Shown in pieces: positions 1 through 8,156 of a stretch of DNA of 46,969 nt. A model generated the notes under the pieces. It did no database searches. It saw nothing but the letters and a program-made list of their open reading frames with translations, and was not told the origin of the DNA. Both the position numbers and the translations under genes were made by a program. The first letter of the stretch is position 1. Each line of letters starts with the position of its first letter. The stretch comes from an uncultured Butyricicoccus sp. GTDB taxonomy: Bacteria; Bacillota; Clostridia; Oscillospirales; Butyricicoccaceae. Where the stretch lies: assembly GCA_944381965.1 (NCBI GenBank), contig CALWMO010000003.1:1-46969 (forward strand). The letters run 5' to 3'.

Positions 1-175
1 CGGTATCACTGCCTGGTTTCATGCCGTTAGGTATGGTTTGAGCAAGACCAACTTCGGACATATCAGCTAAAAAGTCAATAGTTGGTGTTTTAGCATAAGC
101 TAGAGGGGTTTTACCGCCCAACTTTTCGATTGGCTCATCAGCCATACCATCACCAAGAATAATTACATATTTCAT
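1..175 (-). CDS. apgM: Cofactor-independent phosphoglycerate mutase, archaeal (ApgM) type, N-terminal part only
   Basis: Only the first 58 codons lie in the window; the gene runs off the left edge. The product starts MKYVIILGDGMADEPIEKLG and continues with a GGKTPL block and a PNGMKPGSD stretch, the usual N-terminus of the ApgM branch of the alkaline-phosphatase superfamily. The Asp of GDGMAD is the expected metal ligand. The enzyme would interconvert 3- and 2-phosphoglycerate in glycolysis in the cytosol. The start is supported by AAAGGAG at 183-190, five bases upstream. The same N-terminus occurs in proteins annotated as homoserine kinase-like mutases, so the exact substrate is less certain than the family. 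Confidence 0.8.
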   Translation of the reverse strand, partial: MKYVIILGDGMADEPIEKLGGKTPLAYAKTPTIDFLADMSEVGLAQTIPNGMKPGSDT

Positions 176-236
176 GGCAAACTCTCCTTTATATAGATAA
201 AATAATAAAATGCTAAAATGTTTCTGAATACAAATT

Positions 237-265
237 ATTATGAAACAAAAATGAATATTTGTCTA
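237..265 (-). promoter_or_regulatory. Predicted promoter of the phosphoglycerate mutase gene
   Basis: On the minus strand TAGACA (265-260) is followed after 17 bases by CATAAT (242-237), about 60 bases upstream of the mutase start. Confidence 0.45.
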
Positions 266-343
266 GTTATTTTAAAAAACTTTTGCAAAATGACCGCTTA
301 TTGTAGACATAAAAAGCTAATGTGCATGTGCTGAGGAAATAAA

Positions 344-370
344 AAAGCTACCGCAAAAGCGATAGCTTTA
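344..370 (-). terminator. Rho-independent terminator of the NSS transporter gene
   Basis: An inverted repeat (AAAGCTA..CGC / GCG..TAGCTTT) with an AAAA loop lies directly behind the stop codon at 377 and runs into a T-rich tract on the minus strand. Confidence 0.75.
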
Positions 371-376
371 AATTTT

Positions 377-1774
377 TTAGATTGTAAAGATTTTAAATAC
401 CTTGGTTGCAAGTTCACTTCCCAGAATTAAAACCAAAAGCACAGGAGCAATCCATTTAACCATTATCTCATGTAATTTTTTACGATGGAATACACCAGCA
501 CCAGATTCAACTTCATCAGAAATAACCTTAGTGCCAACAACATGACCAATAAGAATACATGTTAAGAATGCTACTATTGGCATCATTACAGAGTTAGAGA
601 TAAAGTCGAAGAAGTCGAGGAACTGCATACCAATGATTGTGATACCAGCCCAAGGGCCATAGCCAAGACAAGATGGTATACCGATAATTAAAACAACAAC
701 TGTAACACAGATTGTCGCAGTCTTACGGTTTAGGCTTGTTTTATCAATTACAACAGAAACAATGGTTTCCATAAGAGAAATGGAAGAAGTTAATGCTGCA
801 AACAGTACAAGTAAGAAAAATACAGTACCGATAACAGAGCCGAAAGCCATTTTCTCAAATACCTGAGGCAGAGTAATAAACATCAGTCCAGGGCCAGCAT
901 TGATTTTGCTAGGGTCGCCACCATTAAATGCGATTACAGGAGGAATAATCATAAGACCTGCAACAAAAGCAAATAATGTATCGAAAATTTCGATTTGAGC
1001 TACTGAATGCTCAAGTAAATTTTCTTTTTGCATATAAGAGCCATAAGTAATCATAATACCCATAGCAAGTGACATGGAATAGAAAAGCTGACCGAGAGCA
1101 CCAAGTACAGTTGATGCAGAAAACTGAGAAAAGTCAGGCATTAGATAATATTTTAAACCTTCCATAGCACCATCAATAGTAAGGGAATAGCCTGCAATAA
1201 AGATAGCAAGTATAGCTAGTACAGGCATCATAAAGCGGCTTGCTTTTTCAATACCCTTTTCAACACCAAAAGCAACAACAGCAGTTGTTAAAATAACAAA
1301 TATTAAAAACCAAGGTGTAGGGCCACTAAAATCAAGCATTGTAGCTGGAATAGAGCCAGCATCAAAGCCAATAAAGCCACTGAAGAAGTCGCCGCCATCA
1401 GCAGCATTAAGACCATTACCAGTTAAAAAGGTAACAAGATAATGCATAACCCAACCACCGATTACACAGTAATAAGGTGTAATGATAACAGGTACTAAAG
1501 CTGCAATCCAGCCTAGAAAACCAAAACGCTTATCAAGAGCTTTATAAGCACCTATGCAAGATAGACGGGTTTTTCTACCAATAGCGATTTCGGTTATCAT
1601 AAGAGCAAAACCGAAGGTAACGGCAAGAATGATATAAACCAAAAGGAAAATACCGCCGCCATATTTTGCAGCAAGATATGGGAAACGCCATAAGTTACCT
1701 AAACCTACGGCAGAGCCAGCAGCAGCGAGTACAAAACCGATACGGCTTGAAAAGCTGCTTCGTTCTTTGTTCAT
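377..1774 (-). CDS. Sodium-dependent transporter, NSS/SNF family
   Basis: This 465-residue integral membrane protein would import an amino acid or related substrate with Na+. Near the N-terminus it carries GSAVGLGNLWRFPYLAAKYG, the transmembrane-1 signature of the neurotransmitter:sodium symporter family (LeuT, MhsT, Tyt1) that builds the Na+ and substrate sites. About eleven or twelve hydrophobic segments follow, and the length is normal for bacterial members. The substrate cannot be read from sequence. AAAGGGG precedes the ATG. The gene is monocistronic, with its own promoter (1861-1889) and terminator. Confidence 0.92.
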   Translation of the reverse strand: MNKERSSFSSRIGFVLAAAGSAVGLGNLWRFPYLAAKYGGGIFLLVYIILAVTFGFALMITEIAIGRKTRLSCIGAYKALDKRFGFLGWIAALVPVIITPYYCVIGGWVMHYLVTFLTGNGLNAADGGDFFSGFIGFDAGSIPATMLDFSGPTPWFLIFVILTTAVVAFGVEKGIEKASRFMMPVLAILAIFIAGYSLTIDGAMEGLKYYLMPDFSQFSASTVLGALGQLFYSMSLAMGIMITYGSYMQKENLLEHSVAQIEIFDTLFAFVAGLMIIPPVIAFNGGDPSKINAGPGLMFITLPQVFEKMAFGSVIGTVFFLLVLFAALTSSISLMETIVSVVIDKTSLNRKTATICVTVVVLIIGIPSCLGYGPWAGITIIGMQFLDFFDFISNSVMMPIVAFLTCILIGHVVGTKVISDEVESGAGVFHRKKLHEIMVKWIAPVLLVLILGSELATKVFKIFTI

Positions 1775-1860
1775 ATATATACCCCTTTTTCTGCGGGCTT
1801 TATAGCCTGCGTATTTGCTGAAACATTGAGCTAAAATGCAAAATGTAAACAGATAGCCTT

Positions 1861-1889
1861 ATTATGCCATATAATAAATTTTAGTGCAA
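1861..1889 (-). promoter_or_regulatory. Predicted promoter of the NSS transporter gene
   Basis: TTGCAC (1889-1884), a 17-base spacer and CATAAT (1866-1861) on the minus strand. The leader to the start codon is about 85 bases. Confidence 0.5.
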
Positions 1890-2039
1890 TAACATAAAAG
1901 CAATTTCTTTTTTTATCACAAAAAAGACTTAAAAAATTTTATGTCAAATAGTGAAAATATACACTGTTTTTCGTGGACATTTTGGTTTTATGTACACAAT
2001 TCCATTAAACTATATAATGACATATGCTTGTTAACATTA

Positions 2040-2066
2040 AAAAAAGCAAATGCATTAAGCATTTGC
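2040..2066 (-). terminator. Terminator of the glycosyltransferase gene
   Basis: GCAAATGC (2046-2053) and GCATTTGC (2059-2066) form a perfect 8-bp stem. On the minus strand it follows the stop codon at 2070 and ends in a run of T. Confidence 0.75.
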
Positions 2067-2069
2067 CAT

Positions 2070-3323
2070 TTATTTGAGTTCACTTACGCTTACATTTCTT
2101 GTGTGAGAAATTGATTTCCATTCTTTGGTTCTAAAGAACAGGCATACTGCATTTATAGGCATCCAGCTTGCAATAAAAAACCAATAGCTTAAAATACCAA
2201 TTTTCATTGAACAAACCTGTTTTCGCTCAAGAACCATAACAATTATTGAAGTTATACAGCTTAATAAGAAAGAAAGCACAACAGAAAGTGCAATGCTTGA
2301 GAGAATAGGAGTGCCAACAGAAATATGGTAGTGCATGGATAATGTGCGAACTACATGACCTAAAAGCATAGTTAAAACCCATGCAAGCTGTAAAATAGGT
2401 GCAAGCAGAAAGACGAGCTGGTCTAATCTCATTCTAAGACCTCTAAAACCGCTTTTAAACATACTTTTTATAAGAGGTATGGAATAATAGTGTAAACACT
2501 GATAAATACCAGTAGACCAACGACTTCTCTGACGCCATGATTGAGCAAAGGTGAGAGGTTGTTCATCATAAGTTAGAGCTTCAGGCACCCATGAAACAGG
2601 GATATTTGATAAAATGCATTTTGTAGTAAATTCAATATCTTCTGTCATGGTTTTAGTTTTCCAACCGCCCATAGATTTTAAAAGGGATAAATCAGCCATA
2701 AAACCACTGCCGTTTATAATAGCAGAAAGCCCTACACGTGAACGAGTATGACTGTAAAATCTGTTTACCATCCAGTAATAAATAGAATAACTTGATGATA
2801 TATATGTATCCTTAGGGTTTTTACTATCTCTAAAGCCTTGTGCAGCCTTTGCTCCTTCACACCATGCGTTGTTCATAGCACTTAGAAAACCAGAATCAAC
2901 AACATTGTCAGCATCAAAAACGCAAATAGCATCGTGGTTGTTTTCTCTTAAAAGATGATTTACTATCTGGTCTAATACTTCACCTTTTGTTGAAACAGGT
3001 TTTGTGCAATGCAAAATATTTGCACCCGCAGATTTTGCTACTTGCTCTGTATTGTCTGTGCAGTTATTAGGTATAACATATATATCGAAAAGCTCTTTTG
3101 GATAATCCTGAGCTAAAAGGCTTTCTACAAGGTTTGCTATAACAGCTTGTTCATTTCGAGCGGCAACAAGCACAGCAAATCTGCATTTTGGCGAATGAAC
3201 ATGATATGGATTTTGCTTGCGAAAGGCGAATGGCACAAAAAATATGTAATACACCATATATATGAAAAAAACAGAGCTTAAAATCCAAAGTAATTTTTCT
3301 AAAAACGGAATATAATGAAGCAT
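2070..3323 (-). CDS. Membrane glycosyltransferase, GT2 family (BcsA/hyaluronan-synthase-like fold)
   Basis: 417 residues. An N-terminal transmembrane segment (about residues 8-32) precedes a GT-A domain with VLVAARNE, the nucleotide-sugar loop, then FDAD (the DxD metal site, near residue 140), TED (catalytic base region, near 228) and QRSRW (the QxxRW acceptor signature, near 263). Three further hydrophobic segments follow. This is the layout of processive or single-step GT2 enzymes that build polysaccharides or glycolipids at the membrane. No partner genes flank it, so the product is unknown. GGAGG at 3337-3341 precedes the ATG, with a 6-bp hairpin (3346-3351/3361-3366) just upstream. The promoter overlaps a 21-bp palindrome. 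Confidence 0.88.
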   Translation of the reverse strand: MLHYIPFLEKLLWILSSVFFIYMVYYIFFVPFAFRKQNPYHVHSPKCRFAVLVAARNEQAVIANLVESLLAQDYPKELFDIYVIPNNCTDNTEQVAKSAGANILHCTKPVSTKGEVLDQIVNHLLRENNHDAICVFDADNVVDSGFLSAMNNAWCEGAKAAQGFRDSKNPKDTYISSSYSIYYWMVNRFYSHTRSRVGLSAIINGSGFMADLSLLKSMGGWKTKTMTEDIEFTTKCILSNIPVSWVPEALTYDEQPLTFAQSWRQRSRWSTGIYQCLHYYSIPLIKSMFKSGFRGLRMRLDQLVFLLAPILQLAWVLTMLLGHVVRTLSMHYHISVGTPILSSIALSVVLSFLLSCITSIIVMVLERKQVCSMKIGILSYWFFIASWMPINAVCLFFRTKEWKSISHTRNVSVSELK

Positions 3324-3398
3324 GATTATTTATATACCTCCAAAAACGGATATTATAAAAATCCGTATGAGTGCACAGAGTTTAAATAACAACTGTAC

Positions 3399-3442
3399 TA
3401 TACTGTATAATACAGTATAAGACCCTAATGGTGCAGTGTCAA
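3399..3442 (-). promoter_or_regulatory. Promoter with overlapping 21-bp perfect palindrome (probable operator) for the glycosyltransferase gene
   Basis: On the minus strand a consensus -35 TTGACA (3442-3437) is followed after exactly 17 bases by the -10 TATACT (3419-3414). The -10 lies inside a perfect palindrome, TATACTGTAT-A-ATACAGTATA (3399-3419, 10-bp arms, one-base centre). A partial copy, ACTGTAC, lies next to it at 3392-3398. Placement over the -10 and start point is typical of a repressor operator. The binding protein is unknown. The core resembles the proteobacterial LexA box but is shorter and in the wrong lineage. Apart from promoters and operators, the remainder of 3324-3813 shows no convincing gene. 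Confidence 0.65.
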
Positions 3443-3672
3443 CAAACAATTGTGTAATAAAAAAAGAAAATAATAAAAAACAATCAAAAAATAGTATTAT
3501 TTGCATGTTTAACGTGAAGAACATACATAAGTCTGTGTATTTGCTGGATAGACAGGCGTATGTAACGCAAGGGATAAAAAATAAAACTGCAAGTTTAAAG
3601 TACTTAAAAGGGAAAAGGTGTTAAAGTTGCAAGATTGCAAATTAAATCTTGCAAAAAATTTTTGTTAATGCA

Positions 3673-3701
3673 TTGACGAAGTGGATAAAACGTAGTATAG
3701 T
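3673..3701 (+). promoter_or_regulatory. Predicted promoter of the DUF4914 gene
   Basis: TTGACG (3673-3678), 17-base spacer, TATAGT (3696-3701). It gives a leader of roughly 105 bases before the start codon at 3814. Confidence 0.55.
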
Positions 3702-3725
3702 ATAATTAGAAAGAAATTGAACTAT

Positions 3726-3780
3726 AATCTAAAGTTTAGATTTAAGTTATATTTGGCGACATATTGGGTGCAGAGCACCC
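3726..3780 (+). promoter_or_regulatory. Structured leader or operator upstream of the DUF4914 gene
   Basis: Two elements lie between the promoter and the ribosome site. The first is a perfect palindrome, AATCTAAA-G-TTTAGATT (3726-3742). The second is a compact hairpin, GGGTGC-AGA-GCACCC (3766-3780), followed by TTTCTT, which resembles a weak terminator or attenuator. The first could be a repressor site just downstream of the start point. It matches no riboswitch class that I recognise. Confidence 0.45.
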
Positions 3781-3813
3781 TTTCTTATAGCCGTAAGGAG
3801 GAATTGATTTTAC

Positions 3814-5685
3814 ATGAACCGTTTGCTTAAAAAGTTCACCTTTTCACCTGAAATTGTGGACGTAATCGAAAACTGTAAGGGTATTTTTATACCAACAACA
3901 AAGCAAGAACTGTACGAGATGGTATTTGGTACAGGTCGCTCTGGTAAATATGATGTTGTATACGACGTTCCTGAAAAGGGTGAGGTTGTTGAGGCAACCG
4001 TTGTTCGTGCAAAAAATGGTGTAGTTGTCAATTATGTTGAGGACTATATGCGTCGTCGTGACCCTGACTGTATGCGTATCGGTGATGATAAGCCTACAGA
4101 TAAGCCACGTTTTTCTGATGTTTATGGTTTCCCATTTGCTGATATGAAAAAGCAGACACTAGATTGGTTAAAAGGTCAAGAGCTCATTTTCATGCCATTT
4201 AATTCCGGCGGTAATGTTTATGGCTATGGTTCTATGCTTATCTGCCCAAGAAATGCTGCATTCTTTGCTTTTGCACTAGCTCATCTTCAGGGCTTTGTTT
4301 CCGCTGAGGAAACAGAAGGCTATGAGCCTCGTGCAATCGTTTATGTTGCACCACCATTTAGACATACTCACTTTAATGGCAAGCAGGTTGTTGTTCATAA
4401 CCGTCTTGATAATTGCCATGAAGTATTTTCTTATAACCTTTATCCAGGACCATCTGCTAAAAAGGGCGTATATTCTGTTCTTCTCGATATAGGCGAGCAG
4501 GAAGACTGGGTAACTGCTCACGCATCTGCTGCACGTTTAACAACTCAGTATGATAACGAGCTTGTTATCATGCATGAGGGTGCATCTGGCGGCGGTAAGA
4601 GCGAAATGCTGCAAGACGTAGCTCGTACAGAAGATGGTCGTGTACTGCTTTCTGAAAACACTGTTACAGGTGAAAAGACTCTGCTAAACCTTGGCAGAAC
4701 TGCTATGATTGAGCCAGTATGTGATGATATGGCTACTTGCTATCCAAAACTACAAACAGGTAGCGGTAAGCTCGCTCTTGTTGATGGTGAGGACGGTTGG
4801 TTCTTGCGTATGGACGGCGTTACACACTATGGCTGTGACCCAGTATATGAACGCATCTGCACAGAGCCAGATGAACCACTTTGCTTCTTTAACATTCAGG
4901 GTGTAGTTGGTGCGACTAGCCTTATCTGGGAACATACTCTGGATTCTAATGGCAAGCCATGCCCTAACCCTCGTGCTATTGTACCTCGTGCGAAAGTTCC
5001 ACATATCGTAACCGAGCCTGTTGAGGTTGATATCCGTTCTTTTGGTACTCGTATGCCACCTTCAACTCGTGAAAACCCTAACTATGGTATTATGGGTATG
5101 CTTCACTTCATTCCACCAGCACTTGCTTGGATGTGGCGTTTAGTTGCTCCTCGTGGATTTAAAAACCCATCTATTGTAGGTGGCGGTGACCTAAAGAGTG
5201 AGGGTGTAGGTTCTTACTGGCCATTTGCTACTGGTATGCGTGTAAAGCAAGCTAATTTGCTTCTAAAACAAATTATTGATAATCCTAACACCCGTTATGT
5301 GCTTATCCCTAACCAGCATATCGGTGTATACAAAGTAGGCTTTGCTGCTGAATGGTTAAGTCGTGAATGGCTCAGCCGTCATAACGGTCATGTAAAGACC
5401 GAAAAACTAACTCCAGCACGTTGCCCACTGCTTGGTTATGCTATGACCGAGATGACCATTGAAGGTCAGTCTATCCGCTCTAAGTATCTGAGAACCGAGC
5501 TTCAAGACCGTATGGGTGAGGACGGTTATGATGCAGGTGCAAAGATTCTAACCGACTTCTTTGCTAAGGAGCTAGATAAGTTCTATACAGATGACCTTGA
5601 CCCACTAGGTAAGCAAATTATTGATTGTTTCCGTAACGGTGGTACTCTTGAGGACTATTGCAAGTTAACCCCAATGCACTTTTAA
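3814..5685 (+). CDS. DUF4914 family protein, PEPCK-like P-loop kinase fold of unknown function
   Basis: This 623-residue cytosolic protein resembles, from memory, the DUF4914 family found in Clostridia and Bacteroidetes. Residues 255-265 read EGASGGGKSEM, a kinase-1a/Walker A loop of the kind seen in phosphoenolpyruvate carboxykinases, with K262 and S263 as the phosphate-binding pair. Acidic DD at 304-305 and VDGEDGW near 323 may be metal and nucleotide contacts. It lacks the classic ATP-PEPCK GLSGTGKTT form, so calling it PckA would overreach. Rich use of CGT, GGT and GCT codons, like gap at 23.7 kb, suggests high expression. AAGGAGG at 3795-3801 sets the start. It is monocistronic, between a strong promoter and a strong terminator. 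Confidence 0.75.
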   Translation: MNRLLKKFTFSPEIVDVIENCKGIFIPTTKQELYEMVFGTGRSGKYDVVYDVPEKGEVVEATVVRAKNGVVVNYVEDYMRRRDPDCMRIGDDKPTDKPRFSDVYGFPFADMKKQTLDWLKGQELIFMPFNSGGNVYGYGSMLICPRNAAFFAFALAHLQGFVSAEETEGYEPRAIVYVAPPFRHTHFNGKQVVVHNRLDNCHEVFSYNLYPGPSAKKGVYSVLLDIGEQEDWVTAHASAARLTTQYDNELVIMHEGASGGGKSEMLQDVARTEDGRVLLSENTVTGEKTLLNLGRTAMIEPVCDDMATCYPKLQTGSGKLALVDGEDGWFLRMDGVTHYGCDPVYERICTEPDEPLCFFNIQGVVGATSLIWEHTLDSNGKPCPNPRAIVPRAKVPHIVTEPVEVDIRSFGTRMPPSTRENPNYGIMGMLHFIPPALAWMWRLVAPRGFKNPSIVGGGDLKSEGVGSYWPFATGMRVKQANLLLKQIIDNPNTRYVLIPNQHIGVYKVGFAAEWLSREWLSRHNGHVKTEKLTPARCPLLGYAMTEMTIEGQSIRSKYLRTELQDRMGEDGYDAGAKILTDFFAKELDKFYTDDLDPLGKQIIDCFRNGGTLEDYCKLTPMHF

Positions 5686-5697
5686 TAAAATATTTTA

Positions 5698-5730
5698 AAA
5701 TGTCTGCTTTTTTAGCAGACATTTTTTTTG
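5698..5730 (+). terminator. Terminator of the DUF4914 gene
   Basis: ATGTCTGCT (5700-5708) pairs with AGCAGACAT (5714-5722) and is followed by eight T. Confidence 0.88.
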
Positions 5731-5816
5731 CAAAGCAAACATAACAGGTAAATGATATTTGGAATATGTATTTATTAATGATGGGGATAGTTCTCCACTA
5801 AATAATGAAATTGATT

Positions 5817-5843
5817 TTGACATTGATTTTACATAAATATGAT
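5817..5843 (+). promoter_or_regulatory. Possible promoter of the SLH-PHP gene
   Basis: A perfect TTGACA at 5817-5822 is followed by TATGAT (5838-5843) with a short 15-base spacer; GATAGT at 5841-5846 is the 18-base alternative. Confidence 0.35.
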
Positions 5844-5903
5844 AGTTGAATTTTATAATCATAGATATAATTTTATAGTAAAAAATTATAGGGAGATAAA
5901 ACA

Positions 5904-8042
5904 ATGAATACTTATGTAAAAAAATGTTTTGCTTTTGCGTTGATGGGGTCAATACTCTCAAGCGGAATACCGTCAGCTTCGGCTGCCGAACAAGATGGTA
6001 AATGGATGACTGGAGAATACCATAATCATGTTGGTCAGTCGAGTGATGCCGCTGTTGATTATATGACGGTTGAAAATCATTTAAATGTTGCTTTTCGTGA
6101 AGATATGGACAATCTTTTACAGATGAAAGGTGCAAGAGTTGACAATATTAATTATGGACAGGCTTTTGATTATTTAATGATTGCCGACCACCTCAGAAAC
6201 TCGCCAAGAGACCCTGAGTTTAATGAGAAGTTAACAGCAAGATGGCAAGCAATTGAAGACCAACAAAATAAAATCAAAGAACTACAAGCACAGGGGAAAT
6301 ATAAAGATAAAATCATTTATTCGGGTTTTGAATGGGATATGATGGCTCTTGACCATGCAAGCGTGGCTTTAATCGACAGTGAAAGCAATCAAGTGCCGAT
6401 AGATGGAATTCATGAATTTGAATGGCTTTACAGTTATGATTCATCTGATGATATGTTTACGGATAATGAGCTTGAGAAATATGGAGCTCGTCAGAATGAT
6501 AAAAATGATGTAAATGATACTTATGCAGGTGTAAGATGGGTTAAGGAAAATTATCCAGATAGTTTTATTTTGCCAAATCACCCTACAAGACATGATAACG
6601 GTGATGACGTTGTTGACATCGGCGAAGTTACAATAGAGCATTTAAGAAAAATGAATGATATTGCTCCAGATGTTGTTTTTGGTTTTGAAGGTATGCCAGG
6701 AAACCAAATGTCAACCGCATGTGAACTGCGTGAAGAAGACGTGCGTGGCGGTGCAGATGAAATGATTTCTGTTACAGGCGGTGTTTGGGACGCATTACTA
6801 TCTGAAGGTCGTAGATTTTTCAATTTTACAAACTCTGATTTTCATTTTAAATTCAGAACCGACGAAAATTCTGCAAGCGGTTACTGGGCAAGTGAATTTT
6901 CAAGAAATAATACTTGGGTAGAAAAAGGCGATGACGGAGTATATACTTTTGCAGACGTTGTAGAAGGTATGCGTTCAGGTAATAGCTATGCTGTAAACGG
7001 TGAGCTAATATCCGACCTTGATTTTACGGTTTACAATTCTGATGATAATGCAACTATGGGTGAAGAACTAGAAGCAGATAAAAATGAAAAGGTAACAGTT
7101 AAGATTCGCTTTAAAATCCCAGAGTACAATAATTATAAGACATTATTCGGTACATACACTGGTTTAGGTGCTGATAATACTCCAGATATTGACCATATAG
7201 ATTTAATTATGGGTCATATAACAGGTAAGGTTGATGAGTCACAATATAATAGCACAGATAACACAGATGCAAAAATCATTAAAACATTTACTAAAGAGGA
7301 GATAGATTCTGCTCTTGGTTCAGATGGTTATTATACATTAACTTATACAACCGAAGCAGATGCTGATATGTATTTCCGTATTCGTGGTCTATCTTTTGCT
7401 GATGTTGATGAAAATGGTGACCCAGTTACACATGAAAGAGAAGTAACTGAAGAACTTCCAGCACGTTTTGACTATCTAAACGATTATAACTATACACATC
7501 TTTCATTCTATGCTAATCCAATTTGGGTAGATGTAGAAGGCGATGATTGGAAAAACCCATTTACTGATGTTACAGAAAATAGCTGGTTTTACGAAGCTGT
7601 AAAATATGTAAATACAAATAATATTATAAACGGTGTAAACGATAATAAGTTTGCTCCAAATGAAACAACATCACGTGCAATGATTGCTACAATTTTAGCT
7701 AGATTAGATGGCGTAGATACTTCGACAGGTGCAAACTGGTATGAAGCAGGCGTTAACTGGGCTAAGGAAAACGGTATTTCCGACGGCACAAACTTAAACG
7801 CATCTGTAAGCCGTGAACAGCTTGCAACCATGCTTTATAGATATGCTGGCAGCCCACAAGTAACAGGTGATTTAGATAAATTCACAGATTCACAAAACGT
7901 TAGTGATTGGGCAAAAAATGCATTAGTTTGGGCAACTCAGAATGGTATTATTACAGGTACGGATAATAATACTATAAATCCAAACGATTATGCAAGTAGA
8001 GCACAAGTTGCAACAATATTGATGCGTCTAAAAAACATTTAA
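5904..8042 (+). CDS. Secreted PHP-domain (CehA/McbA-type) metallohydrolase with C-terminal SLH cell-wall anchors
   Basis: 712 residues. A signal peptide (basic MNTYVKK, hydrophobic core, likely cut after ASA near residue 27) leads into a PHP-type metal site: H40-x-H42, D95-H96, E143, H151, H226 and D312-x-H314 are all in place for a trinuclear phosphoesterase-like centre. A beta-rich stretch follows (about 370-550). Three S-layer-homology repeats then fill about 550-712, each with the pattern FxDV/W..A..W....GI..G. SLH repeats bind pyruvylated secondary wall polymer, so the enzyme should be displayed on the cell surface. The substrate is unknown; phosphate ester or amide hydrolysis is the likely chemistry. 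GGGAG lies upstream of the ATG. Confidence 0.85.
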   Translation: MNTYVKKCFAFALMGSILSSGIPSASAAEQDGKWMTGEYHNHVGQSSDAAVDYMTVENHLNVAFREDMDNLLQMKGARVDNINYGQAFDYLMIADHLRNSPRDPEFNEKLTARWQAIEDQQNKIKELQAQGKYKDKIIYSGFEWDMMALDHASVALIDSESNQVPIDGIHEFEWLYSYDSSDDMFTDNELEKYGARQNDKNDVNDTYAGVRWVKENYPDSFILPNHPTRHDNGDDVVDIGEVTIEHLRKMNDIAPDVVFGFEGMPGNQMSTACELREEDVRGGADEMISVTGGVWDALLSEGRRFFNFTNSDFHFKFRTDENSASGYWASEFSRNNTWVEKGDDGVYTFADVVEGMRSGNSYAVNGELISDLDFTVYNSDDNATMGEELEADKNEKVTVKIRFKIPEYNNYKTLFGTYTGLGADNTPDIDHIDLIMGHITGKVDESQYNSTDNTDAKIIKTFTKEEIDSALGSDGYYTLTYTTEADADMYFRIRGLSFADVDENGDPVTHEREVTEELPARFDYLNDYNYTHLSFYANPIWVDVEGDDWKNPFTDVTENSWFYEAVKYVNTNNIINGVNDNKFAPNETTSRAMIATILARLDGVDTSTGANWYEAGVNWAKENGISDGTNLNASVSREQLATMLYRYAGSPQVTGDLDKFTDSQNVSDWAKNALVWATQNGIITGTDNNTINPNDYASRAQVATILMRLKNI

Positions 8043-8156
8043 ATAGTTGTAAATGAATTTAAAAAATGATAAAATAAAGATAAATACACAATTTTAATAT
8101 AATGCTAAATGAAATTATCAATTTATTAAATCAATTGATAACAAATGGAGGATTAA

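Noticed and set aside
3399-3419. A LexA (SOS) box
   Set aside because: The arms resemble the proteobacterial site, but the spacing is shorter and Firmicute LexA uses a different GAAC/GTTC sequence.
3330-3624. Overlapping short reading frames on both strands in the gap before the DUF4914 gene
   Set aside because: They cross the glycosyltransferase promoter and its palindrome, lack good ribosome sites and have low-complexity composition.
3814-5685. Calling the DUF4914 gene pckA
   Set aside because: The P-loop is PEPCK-like, but the ATP-PEPCK and GTP-PEPCK signature blocks are not found.
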